Shown here: positions 14,283-21,221 of the stretch, piece by piece
Layout: every line of letters begins with the position of its first letter
Position numbering within the stretch: the stretch's first letter is position 1
NCBI GenBank assembly: GCA_035316025.1
Contig: DATFXL010000111.1
Span: forward strand, 1-34,159
Direction of reading: 5' to 3'
Source of the DNA: JALZAA01 sp035316025
Lineage (GTDB): Bacteria; Actinomycetota; Acidimicrobiia; IMCC26256; JACDBD01
Length of the DNA stretch: 34,159 bases
Position numbers and translations under genes: made by a program
Notes under the pieces: model-generated
What the model was told of the DNA's origin: nothing
The model's input: only the letters and a program-made list of their open reading frames with translations
Database searches by the model: none

Positions 14283-15629
14283 ATGACCTCGTCTATGACT
14301 GGCGCGCCCAAGACCCACTATGCCAAGACACAAAACGCCCACATCGCGTACCAGGTCATCGGCGACGGCCCGGTCGATCTCGTCCTGATCCCTGAATGGT
14401 TCAGTCATGTTGAAGCGCAGTGGGACGTGGCGCCCTTGGCGAGAACGCTGCGGCGGCTCAGTTCGTTCAGCCGACTCATCCTGTTCGACAAGGGCGGCAG
14501 CGGCATGTCGGACCCCGTCCCGTTGACAGAGCTGCCCCCACTCGAGGTCTGGATCGACGATGTTCAGGCTGTCATGGACGCCGTGGGTTCGGAGCGGGCA
14601 GCACTTCTCGGCGACGGGGGCGGCGGGCCCATGGCGATCACGTTCGCTGCGACTCACCCGGAGCGTGTCAAGGCGCTCGTGCTGGTAAACAGCTTCGCTC
14701 GCATCACGCGCGGCCCCGGCTATCCGGCCGGTGTGCCGATGGAAGACCTGCGTCGATTCCCGAGTTGGCTGAAGGGAGCCTGGGGTACCGGTCAGACGCT
14801 GTCGATCGCAGCGCCGAGTGCACCGCAGCACGGACCGGTTCACGACGCCTACAGACGGTTCGAGCGCGTTTCAGCGAGTCCTGGCACGGTCGAGGCGATC
14901 ATGTCGATGGTCCTGGAACTCGACGTCCGGTCGGCGCTACCAATGATCTCAGCCCCCACACTCGTCGTTCATCGCGAGGAAGACGCGTACGTTCCTCCAG
15001 AGCACGGGCGGTACCTGGCCGAACAGATCGCAAACGCACGCTACGTGGGGCTCCCGGGCGCGGATCACCACTACTTCTTCGGGGACTCTGACGTCCTGAT
15101 CGATGAGGTCCAGGAGTTTCTCACCGGCGTTCGATCTTCCGAGGACCCCGACCGCGTCCTCGCCACCGTGTTGTTCACCGATGTCGTGTCCTCGACAGAG
15201 CGTGCCGCCGAGGTCGGCGACAGGCGCTGGCACGAGATCCTGGACGATCTCGACGCCCTCATGCGCGACCAGGTCGAACGATTCCGTGGAACACTCATCA
15301 AGGGAACTGGCGACGGCGCGCTCGCCACGTTCGACGGACCCGCCCGCGCGATCCAATGTGCGTGTTCCATGGCCCAGTCCGTGCGAGGATTGGATCTCGA
15401 GGTGCGGTGCGGCCTCCACACCGGCGAGCTCGAGCTGCTTCGCAGCGACGTCGGTGGCTTCGCGGTGAACTTGGCGGCGCGCGTGGTGGAACAAGCAAGT
15501 TCCGGCGAAGTGCTCGTCTCTCGAACCGTCGTTGACCTCGTCGCTGGTTCGGGCATCGCGTTCGAGAATCGCGGTACGCACCGACTCAAGGGGGTGCCAG
15601 AGGAATGGCAGCTCTATGCGGTGGGGTGA
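14283..15629 (+). CDS. Alpha/beta-hydrolase fused to class III nucleotide cyclase
   Basis: 448 residues, cytosolic. Residues 10-285 are an alpha/beta-hydrolase fold with acid Asp234 (EEDAYVPPEH) and His262 (GADHHYFFGD). The nucleophile elbow, normally GxSxGGP in these fusions, reads GDGGGGP (110-116), so Ser is replaced by Gly112 and hydrolysis is unlikely; the domain may be a sensor. Residues 290-448 form a class III cyclase domain: metal Asp300 (FTDVVSST), Lys340 and Asp344 (IKGTGDGALATF), and the transition-state pair Asn396/Arg400 (NLAAR). The cyclase residues are intact, so cAMP (or cGMP) synthesis is plausible. This architecture is common in mycobacteria. No ribosome binding site precedes ATG 14283; the in-frame ATG at 14295 is an alternative. 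Confidence 0.92.
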   Translation: MTSSMTGAPKTHYAKTQNAHIAYQVIGDGPVDLVLIPEWFSHVEAQWDVAPLARTLRRLSSFSRLILFDKGGSGMSDPVPLTELPPLEVWIDDVQAVMDAVGSERAALLGDGGGGPMAITFAATHPERVKALVLVNSFARITRGPGYPAGVPMEDLRRFPSWLKGAWGTGQTLSIAAPSAPQHGPVHDAYRRFERVSASPGTVEAIMSMVLELDVRSALPMISAPTLVVHREEDAYVPPEHGRYLAEQIANARYVGLPGADHHYFFGDSDVLIDEVQEFLTGVRSSEDPDRVLATVLFTDVVSSTERAAEVGDRRWHEILDDLDALMRDQVERFRGTLIKGTGDGALATFDGPARAIQCACSMAQSVRGLDLEVRCGLHTGELELLRSDVGGFAVNLAARVVEQASSGEVLVSRTVVDLVAGSGIAFENRGTHRLKGVPEEWQLYAVG

Positions 15630-15662
15630 CCTTCCTGGCAGGGATGTCGTCACTCCCCGGCG

Positions 15663-16037
15663 TTATGCCGGGTCGTTCCAAGCCACGTCACCGGTGTGCT
15701 CCTCGCGGAGCCGTTCACGGTCCGCGAGGTTGTCTCGCACCCATTCATCCGCGAGCTCTACCGCCCGCTGCGCTTCGGCTGCCGTCTCCCAGACGCTGAA
15801 GGAGACGATTCCTCCACTGTCGAGGTCTGCGACTTCGTAACGCACGAAGCCAGGCTGCTCTTCGAGGATCGGCTTGAACCCGGCCCGGGCGATCTTGATC
15901 GCCTCTTCGGCCCTCCCCGACGTCACGTCGTACAGCGCAACTCGAAAATTACGAACGGGATACCCGGCGAACGGCGTCGCGATGCCACCCGATCGGGTGT
16001 TGTTCACGGGGAGCCTCGTCATTGAGTTCAGAACCAT
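15663..16037 (-). CDS. Small ABM-like (dimeric alpha/beta barrel) protein
   Basis: Up to 124 residues. The core (VRNFRVALYDVTSGRAEEAI, KPILEEQPGFVRYEV, SFSVWETAAEAQRAVELADEW) has the pattern of antibiotic-biosynthesis-monooxygenase/ferredoxin-like domains, in which a short beta-alpha-beta unit is repeated by dimerisation. The function is unknown. The start is uncertain: ATG 16037 and ATG 16022 lack a ribosome binding site, while GTG 16007 has GAGG upstream. The conserved part begins near residue 29. It is convergent with the cyclase gene and divergent from the YfhO-like gene. Confidence 0.7.
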   Translation of the reverse strand: MVLNSMTRLPVNNTRSGGIATPFAGYPVRNFRVALYDVTSGRAEEAIKIARAGFKPILEEQPGFVRYEVADLDSGGIVSFSVWETAAEAQRAVELADEWVRDNLADRERLREEHTGDVAWNDPA

Positions 16038-16101
16038 GGTCAGGACGACGAGTGCGTGCCACTTCTAAGATCCGCCGATCGAAACGCGGGCTGACGGGAG
16101 C

Positions 16102-18405
16102 GTGCCGGGACCGGTGCGGCGAATCGGCGCTCGTGAGTTCTTGGTCGCGGCCGCGCTGTTCGTGGCGCTGGTCGCGATCCTGTTCGCACCGGTCGTGTTC
16201 GAGGGAAAGACGTGGGCCTCGGCGGCGGACAGCCAGCCGCGGTCGTACCCCTGGCGCGGCTTCGCGCCGAATCCCGACATTGCGCCCCGCCGCCTGCTTC
16301 AGACCGACCTCGGCACCTACTACTACCCGTACGACGTCTTCGTGCGGACGTCCGTCCGCCGCGACCACGAGCTCCCACTGTGGGACCCGCTGACGCTGGG
16401 CGGGCATCCGCTCTACGCGGACAACCAGACGATGCTCACCTACCCGCCCCGTCTCGTCCTGTCGGCGGCGCTGTCACCCACGCGCGCCCACGACTTGTAC
16501 CTGATGCTCCACGTCTGGGCGGCCGGGTTGACGATGTTCGCGCTCATGGCATACCTGGGTGTGCGATTCTCGGCTGCGCTCCTGAGCGGGCTCGCGTGGG
16601 CGGTCAGCTCGTACACCGCCGCATGGCTCGCATTGGAGAACTACGCCGCCGTACTCGCGTTGCTGCCGCTCGTCGTCCTCTTCGTGCGGCGTGCCCACGA
16701 TCGCCGGTCCTACACCAACGTCGTCTGGGGAGCGCTGGCGCTCGGAGGGCTCTACCTCGGGGGGAGCCCGGAGCTGGCGTTGCCCGCCTTCCTGCTCACG
16801 TTCGTATACGCGTTTTGCCTCGCGGTCAGCCGCGTCGTCCGGCACCGGCGCGACACGGGCGGCTTCGAGCGCGTGCGCGACGCCGCGCAGCCCTTCGCGA
16901 TCGTCGGGCTGGCCGTGGCGATCGCGGCGGTGAGCATCATCCCGTTTCTCGAGCTGCGCGACCGAGTCGGCATCGGCCGCGTCGATCTCTCACCGGCGCA
17001 GAATCGGCGGCTGTTTCCCGTCACCTTCGACGACCTCCTCCACGTGTTCGTGTCGTCGCGGGAGGGGCTCTACGCGAGGGTGACGTTCGCGGGAACGGTG
17101 GTCGCGCTGCTGGCGATCGTGGGAAGCGTCCGCCGCCGTCCCGGCGCCGGCCTTGGTCGCGGCCTGATCGTCGTGATGGCCCTCGTGCTGGCAGTGCCGC
17201 CGGCCACGTGGCTGGCAGTCACGCTGGTGCCACCGTTACGCAGCCTGGTCGGCATCGGCCGCACGGAGTTCCTCTTCGTCTTCGGCGTCGTCGTGCTGGG
17301 CGGTCTCGGTCTCGATGCTGTGCTGGAACGGCTGGGGTCGTGGCGGGATCGTCCCGAGACGTTCCGGCGGCTGGTTCCCGGGTTGGTGGCCATGGGCTGC
17401 ATCGTCGTGACCGCGGCCCAGCTGGTCACGTACATGCGCGCGATCAACCCGCCCTTCGGGCAGCCCGGCGAACTGCTCCCGCCGACGCCAGCGGTCGACG
17501 CGCTCCGGGCCGTGGTCGGCGACGGGCCGGGCGAGGGTCGGGTCCTGCCCGTGACGCGGCGGGTGCCACCCCCGCGCCGTCACCACACAACGCGCGTCCC
17601 GCTCCCGGGCGCGACGGCAGTGGCCTTGGACCTCCCCGTTGCCGGAGGCTACGAGGGGCAGACGCCCGGCGAGACGGTGATGCTGTGGCGCGTCGTCGGC
17701 GGCGAGTCGCCCGCGCAAGTCAAGGCGAACCGTCGCTACGGCGCCTTCTTTCCCTATTTCACCTCCCTGACGCGACTGGAGCTCCTCCCTCGCGTCGGCA
17801 TCTCGGCGCTGCTGGTCGCCCCGGAGGTCGAGCGAGACCCGCAATGGCAACCCGATGCCCTCGCCGCCCGTGGTCTCGATCCGATGTACCGCGGGCCGGA
17901 CGGCATCGTGTACAAGGTCGCGAGGTCCCCGGGCCGCGCCTTCGTCGTGGACGACCCTCGTTGGGTGCCAGATCGGCGCGGTGCACTGGCCGATCTGTTG
18001 ACGACGACCGGTGACGCGTCGCCTGTCGTGACCGTCGAGGCGCCGGCACCGCCGGGAGGCGAGGCCGCCCCCGGCACCCGGGCCGGAGACGTCGAGTGGA
18101 AGACGGACCGCCCCGACGACGTGTCGATACGCGTGAACAGCGATCGCGGCGGATGGTTGGTACTGCTCGATTCGTGGGACCCAGGGTGGCAAGCCACCGT
18201 CCGGGGGCACTCGGCCGACATCAGGCGCGCCAACTTCAACTTCCGCGCCGTGCGCGTGCCGGCCGGCAGGTCGACCGTGACGTTCCACTACCGCCCGACG
18301 TCGGTGATCGTCGGCGCCACGATCTCGATCGTGGCGACGGTCGGATGCGGCGCGTTCCTCGCGTGGCAGGCACTCCGGCGGCGGCGTGCGCGCGCGGCGT
18401 CCTAG
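16102..18405 (+). CDS. YfhO-family multi-pass membrane protein (GT-C-like)
   Basis: 767 residues with about a dozen transmembrane helices in the first 460 residues. An extracytoplasmic domain follows, then a final helix (about 735-757) with a basic tail RRRRARAAS. The early loop LGTYYYPYDVFVR...LPLWDPLTLGGHPLYADNQ and the late motif DSWDPGWQATVRGHSADIRR/ANFNFRAVRVPAGR are typical of YfhO-type proteins. These are predicted GT-C glycosyltransferases using lipid-linked sugars to modify wall polymers or lipids (YfhO of Bacillus glycosylates lipoteichoic acid). Donor and target here are unknown. GTG 16102 is used; GTG 16114 is a possible alternative. Its TAG stop forms part of the next gene's -10 element. 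Confidence 0.85.
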   Translation: MPGPVRRIGAREFLVAAALFVALVAILFAPVVFEGKTWASAADSQPRSYPWRGFAPNPDIAPRRLLQTDLGTYYYPYDVFVRTSVRRDHELPLWDPLTLGGHPLYADNQTMLTYPPRLVLSAALSPTRAHDLYLMLHVWAAGLTMFALMAYLGVRFSAALLSGLAWAVSSYTAAWLALENYAAVLALLPLVVLFVRRAHDRRSYTNVVWGALALGGLYLGGSPELALPAFLLTFVYAFCLAVSRVVRHRRDTGGFERVRDAAQPFAIVGLAVAIAAVSIIPFLELRDRVGIGRVDLSPAQNRRLFPVTFDDLLHVFVSSREGLYARVTFAGTVVALLAIVGSVRRRPGAGLGRGLIVVMALVLAVPPATWLAVTLVPPLRSLVGIGRTEFLFVFGVVVLGGLGLDAVLERLGSWRDRPETFRRLVPGLVAMGCIVVTAAQLVTYMRAINPPFGQPGELLPPTPAVDALRAVVGDGPGEGRVLPVTRRVPPPRRHHTTRVPLPGATAVALDLPVAGGYEGQTPGETVMLWRVVGGESPAQVKANRRYGAFFPYFTSLTRLELLPRVGISALLVAPEVERDPQWQPDALAARGLDPMYRGPDGIVYKVARSPGRAFVVDDPRWVPDRRGALADLLTTTGDASPVVTVEAPAPPGGEAAPGTRAGDVEWKTDRPDDVSIRVNSDRGGWLVLLDSWDPGWQATVRGHSADIRRANFNFRAVRVPAGRSTVTFHYRPTSVIVGATISIVATVGCGAFLAWQALRRRRARAAS

Positions 18406-18408
18406 AGT
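18403..18408 (+). promoter_or_regulatory. Leaderless -10 element overlapping the upstream stop codon
   Basis: TAGAGT begins with the TAG stop of the YfhO-like gene and ends 8 bases before the TTG start at 18417. The spacing is the same as at other leaderless genes in the window. Confidence 0.4.
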
Positions 18409-18416
18409 CGAGGCCC

Positions 18417-18677
18417 TTGGTCCATGCCATCGTCCTCATCACCGCCGAGCCGGCGCGCATCACGGCGCTGGCGAGCGACATCGCCGACCTCGAGGGCGTG
18501 AGCGCCGCGTACTCCGTCGCAGGGGACGAGGACATCGTCGTCGTCGTCCGGGTGTCCGACCACGAATCGCTCGCCGACCTCGTCACGGGCAGTATCGCCG
18601 CGCAGCCGGGGGTGCTGCGCACCCGAACGCTCATCGCGTTCCGCGTCTACAGCCAGGCCGACCTGGAGTCGATCTAG
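18417..18677 (+). CDS. Stand-alone Lrp/AsnC ligand-binding (RAM) domain protein
   Basis: 86 residues consisting only of the effector-binding domain of Lrp/AsnC regulators, without a DNA-binding part: MVHAIVLITAEPARITALAS, GVSAAYSVAGDEDIVVVVRV, then TLIAFRVY. Such proteins form oligomeric ferredoxin-like assemblies that bind amino acids or other small molecules and may modulate full-length Lrp proteins or enzymes. The TTG start at 18417 places the family's usual first residues (MVxAxVLI) at the N-terminus. Its TAG stop shares the CTAG at 18674-18677 with the stop of the convergent NUDIX gene. Confidence 0.88.
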   Translation: MVHAIVLITAEPARITALASDIADLEGVSAAYSVAGDEDIVVVVRVSDHESLADLVTGSIAAQPGVLRTRTLIAFRVYSQADLESI

Positions 18678-19219
18678 CGGAGTGGCCCGAGGCGGTCGAA
18701 CGCGAGTGCGTACAGAAGGGCGGTGAGCGACAACCCGTCGGCCACGTCGTTGCGGGCGATATCGGCGCGGACTTCGTCCACCGACCTCCACGCGACGCGC
18801 TCGGACTCGCCGGCGTCGACCGGGTCGCCCTCGCGCTCGGCGCCGTGGGCGAGGAAGATATTGAACCGCTGGTCCGACAGCCCGTTCGACGGCTGGTAGC
18901 TCACCAGGTGCTCCCCCGGGCCCGGCCGCCACCCCGTCTCCTCGCGTACCTCCCGTGCGGCGGCATCGGCCGGGTTCTCGCCGTCGTCGACGGCGCCGGC
19001 GGGGATCTCCCAGCCCCAGGTGTCGGTGATGAAGCGGTGCCGCCACAGCAACAGGACGCCCAACTCCGGGTCGTGGACGACACAGCCCGCCGCCGGCCTC
19101 GGCACCCGCACGACGTGGTGCTCGAAGCGCTCGCCGCCGGGGATCTCCACGTCGACCATGCGCAGCCCGACCCAAGGGCTCGAGTACAGGGCGCGCTCAC
19201 CGTGGACGATCCAGCGCAT
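18674..19219 (-). CDS. NUDIX hydrolase, ADP-ribose pyrophosphatase-like
   Basis: 181 residues, cytosolic. The NUDIX box GAVDDGENPADAAAREVREE, then TGW (75-97), fits GX5EX7REUXEEXGU except that the last aliphatic is Trp. The preceding WEIPAG and overall length match the ADP-ribose/NUDT5-like branch, which hydrolyses nucleoside diphosphate sugars to remove toxic ADP-ribose. The exact substrate is not certain. ATG 19219 has GGGAGG just upstream, which decides against longer upstream extensions. It is convergent with the RAM-domain gene. Confidence 0.9.
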   Translation of the reverse strand: MRWIVHGERALYSSPWVGLRMVDVEIPGGERFEHHVVRVPRPAAGCVVHDPELGVLLLWRHRFITDTWGWEIPAGAVDDGENPADAAAREVREETGWRPGPGEHLVSYQPSNGLSDQRFNIFLAHGAEREGDPVDAGESERVAWRSVDEVRADIARNDVADGLSLTALLYALAFDRLGPLR

Positions 19220-19318
19220 CGGCACCTCCCTCGCCGCCGACCGATCGTACGGGGACCCGGGCGGCCGCCCCGATACCACTCCGGTGCCCGCGGCCTCTAC
19301 AGTGCTGCCTTCCCGGCC

Positions 19319-20002
19319 ATGTCGACTCGCCTCGAGATCCCTCACTTCGAGATCCCGCGTCTGCGGACCCTGGCTCGGCACGCCGCGCCCCACGTGGTCG
19401 AGGGCACGATCGTCCCCCTTGCGCTCTTCCTCCTGACCTTGCGGTTCCTCGGCGTGTGGGGCGCCGTCCTGATCGGCCTCGGTTGGACCTACGCCGCTGT
19501 GGCGCGGCGGCTGGTGATGGGCCAGCGCGTTCCCGGGATCCTCGTGCTGACCGCGGTCACGCTCACGGCGCGCACGATCATCGCGATGGTGTCGGGGAGT
19601 GTTGTCGTGTACTTCCTCCAGCCGACGCTTGGCACCGCGCTCGTCGCCGGCGCGTTCCTCCTCTCCGTGCCGTTGGGTCGACCGTTGGCGGAACGGCTCG
19701 CCCGCGACTTCTGCCCGATCCCGAGCGGCGTGCTCGCGCACGCGCCCGTGCGCAGGTTCTTCTTGCAGATCTCGTTGCTGTGGGCGTTCACACAGCTCGC
19801 CAATGCAACCGTGACGTTGTGGCTCCTGCTCAGTCAGTCACTGGCGACGTTCCTCGTCGCGAGGACGCTGGTCTCCTGGGGACTGACGGGTGGCGCCATC
19901 GTCGTCTCGACGCTCTGGTTCCGCCGTTCTATGCGCCGCCACGGCATCCTCGCGCCGCGACCGGCGACGCCTACAGCTCCTGCGACGCCTTCAGTCGCTT
20001 GA
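19319..20002 (+). CDS. VC0807-like integral membrane protein
   Basis: 227 residues with about six hydrophobic helices: near the N-terminus VVEGTIVPLALFLLTLRFLG and AVLIGLGWTYAAVARRLVMG, then ILVLTAVTLTARTIIAMVSG, and further helices to about residue 205. The pattern, with GQRVPGILVL after helix 2 and a conserved RRFFLQISLLWAF segment, resembles the VC0807/septation-protein-A-like family. The function is unknown. ATG 19319 is the first good start; TACAGT lies 15 bases upstream as a possible -10. The last 32 bases overlap the end of the convergent small gene. Confidence 0.75.
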   Translation: MSTRLEIPHFEIPRLRTLARHAAPHVVEGTIVPLALFLLTLRFLGVWGAVLIGLGWTYAAVARRLVMGQRVPGILVLTAVTLTARTIIAMVSGSVVVYFLQPTLGTALVAGAFLLSVPLGRPLAERLARDFCPIPSGVLAHAPVRRFFLQISLLWAFTQLANATVTLWLLLSQSLATFLVARTLVSWGLTGGAIVVSTLWFRRSMRRHGILAPRPATPTAPATPSVA

Positions 20003-20171
20003 TCTGCTCGGCGACGTCGGCGGCCGCTTCCTCGAGGTCGCGTTGCAATCCCTCGAGCGCGGCCACGTCGTCCTCGCCCCTCCACCAGCGGTAGTCGTCG
20101 TACCGGCGGCGGGCCCGGTGCACGCGTCGCATGCGCCGGAACTCCTCTCGTAGCGCGCGGTCTCCTCTCAC
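19971..20171 (-). CDS. Small charged coiled-coil protein coupled to PadR
   Basis: 66 residues, not recognised. The N-terminal half is Arg-rich with an aromatic patch (RRYDDYRWWRGE). The C-terminal half (about 35-63, ALEGLQRDLEEAAADVAEQI) has a heptad-like pattern. The GTG start overlaps the padR stop by 4 bp (GTGA), so translation should be coupled. Small partners often follow padR genes, so it may interact with the regulator or be under its control; this is inference. Confidence 0.6.
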   Translation of the reverse strand: MRGDRALREEFRRMRRVHRARRRYDDYRWWRGEDDVAALEGLQRDLEEAAADVAEQIKRLKASQEL

Positions 20172-20596
20172 GTCGCGGCTCCTTCCTCGTAGCGCCGCAG
20201 GAACGCGGCGATGGTCTCGTCCGTCTTACGCAGGGACTCGGCCCACGTGTCGAGCAACCGCCGGCCTTCGTCGGTCAAGTCGTACGTGCGCTTGACCCGA
20301 CCGGGAAGGTCGTCACGCCAGCGCGAGGTGACCACGCCTTCGGCTTCGAGCGACCGCAGCAGCCGGTAGAGGTTCCCGAGGTCGACGGGGTCGTCGGGTG
20401 CCAGCTCGGCGAGGGAATCCCCCAGGTCGTAGCCGTGCGTCTCCCCGTCGCGCAGGATGAGCAGCAGCGCCGGCTCGACGAAGCGTTCGACCCGGGCGTG
20501 CACCTCCCACGTGCCCGGCTGGGTGAGCCACCGGCAGCGGGCACCCCGCCCGTGGTGACCGTGATGGTGCCCCGTGAAGCGGCGTCCTCGTCCCAT
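20168..20596 (-). CDS. PadR family transcriptional regulator with His-rich N-terminus
   Basis: 142 residues. The N-terminal tail GRGRRFTGHHHGHHGRGARC has five His and one Cys within 12 residues, a likely metal-binding site. The PadR winged helix follows: VEPALLLILRDGETHGYDL, VDLGNLYRLLRSLEAEGVV (recognition helix), then the wing with RVKRTYDLTDEGRRLLDTWA. A C-terminal helix for dimerisation ends at about 140. ATG 20596 is preferred over TTG 20617: TTGACA-17-TAAAAC ends 7 bases upstream, giving a leaderless transcript. It is divergent from a methyltransferase with overlapping promoters and two nested palindromes, so autoregulation and control of the methyltransferase are likely. A metal ligand is inferred. 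Confidence 0.9.
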   Translation of the reverse strand: MGRGRRFTGHHHGHHGRGARCRWLTQPGTWEVHARVERFVEPALLLILRDGETHGYDLGDSLAELAPDDPVDLGNLYRLLRSLEAEGVVTSRWRDDLPGRVKRTYDLTDEGRRLLDTWAESLRKTDETIAAFLRRYEEGAAT

Positions 20597-20603
20597 GCCG
20601 GAC

Positions 20604-20632
20604 GTTTTACTTGACAATCACAGCTATGTCAA
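20604..20632 (-). promoter_or_regulatory. padR promoter
   Basis: On the minus strand TTGACA (20627-20632), a 17-base spacer, and TAAAAC (20604-20609), ending 7 bases before ATG 20596. Confidence 0.65.
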
Positions 20633-20639
20633 ATACATA
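20611..20639 (+). promoter_or_regulatory. Methyltransferase promoter
   Basis: TTGACA (20611-20616), a 17-base spacer, and TACATA (20634-20639). It overlaps the padR promoter almost completely, so the two promoters should exclude each other. Confidence 0.6.
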
Positions 20640-20640
20640 G
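20611..20640. promoter_or_regulatory. Nested inverted repeats, candidate PadR operator
   Basis: Two overlapping palindromes: TTGACA-N10-TGTCAA (20611-20632), made by the two opposed -35 boxes, and CTATGT-N5-ACATAG (20624-20640), covering the methyltransferase -10 and padR -35. ATGT...ACAT arms are common in PadR operators. Confidence 0.6.
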
Positions 20641-20675
20641 TGTGAACCACAGTGAGCCATGCGGAAAGAGGCGGC

Positions 20676-21176
20676 ATGACCACGACGCTCCACTCTCTCG
20701 ACACCGCGGCGACGGGGCTCGCCCTGTTCGACGCGGCGGGGCTACGGCCGGGCGCGCGCGTCCTCGATGTCGGCTGCGGCCGAGGGTCCACGACCCTCAC
20801 CGCCGCGCGCCGGGTGGGGGGGTCCGGTCTCGTTCTCGGCGTCGACGCCTGCCTGACGATGCTCGAGGACGCTCGCCGCCGCGTCGCCGCGGCCGCGCTT
20901 CGCCACGTCGGCTTCGTGCACGGTGACGCGCAGACGCAGCGCTTCGCGCCCCTCCGGTTCGACGTGATCGTGATCGCAGGGGGGCTGTCCGTGTTCGCGG
21001 ACGCCGACGCCGGCGTCGCCAACCTCAGCCACGCGCTGCTCCGGGGCGGCACGCTCGCGCTGGCGGCGCCCAACGATCACGAACGCGTTCGTGCCGTGGT
21101 GGAGCGAGCCGGGCTCGTCGACGGTGACGACGCCACGCCGGGTGTCGTGACCGCGACGGCGATTGGCCCTTCGTGA
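20676..21176 (+). CDS. Class I SAM-dependent methyltransferase
   Basis: 166 residues. Motif I is VLDVGCGRG (29-37), followed by the acidic residue of strand 2 in GVDACLTML (Asp57) and the FDVIVIAGGL strand-4 region. The protein is short and lacks an obvious substrate domain, so the acceptor is unknown. ATG 20676 is chosen because GGAAAGAGG lies 5-6 bases upstream; GTG 20652 would be a longer alternative. It is divergent from the His-rich padR and shares its control region, so its expression probably responds to the PadR ligand. Confidence 0.82.
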   Translation: MTTTLHSLDTAATGLALFDAAGLRPGARVLDVGCGRGSTTLTAARRVGGSGLVLGVDACLTMLEDARRRVAAAALRHVGFVHGDAQTQRFAPLRFDVIVIAGGLSVFADADAGVANLSHALLRGGTLALAAPNDHERVRAVVERAGLVDGDDATPGVVTATAIGPS

Positions 21177-21214
21177 TGCGTCCCGTGAGGCCTTTCGTCA
21201 CCCACGGGGACGCA
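21177..21214. terminator. Hairpin between convergent genes
   Basis: TGCGTCCCGTG (21177-21187) pairs with CACGGGGACGCA (21203-21214) apart from one extra G; the loop is 15 bases. It starts right after the methyltransferase stop and just before the sigma gene's stop, so a bidirectional terminator is plausible. Confidence 0.5.
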
Positions 21215-21221
21215 GCCGGGG

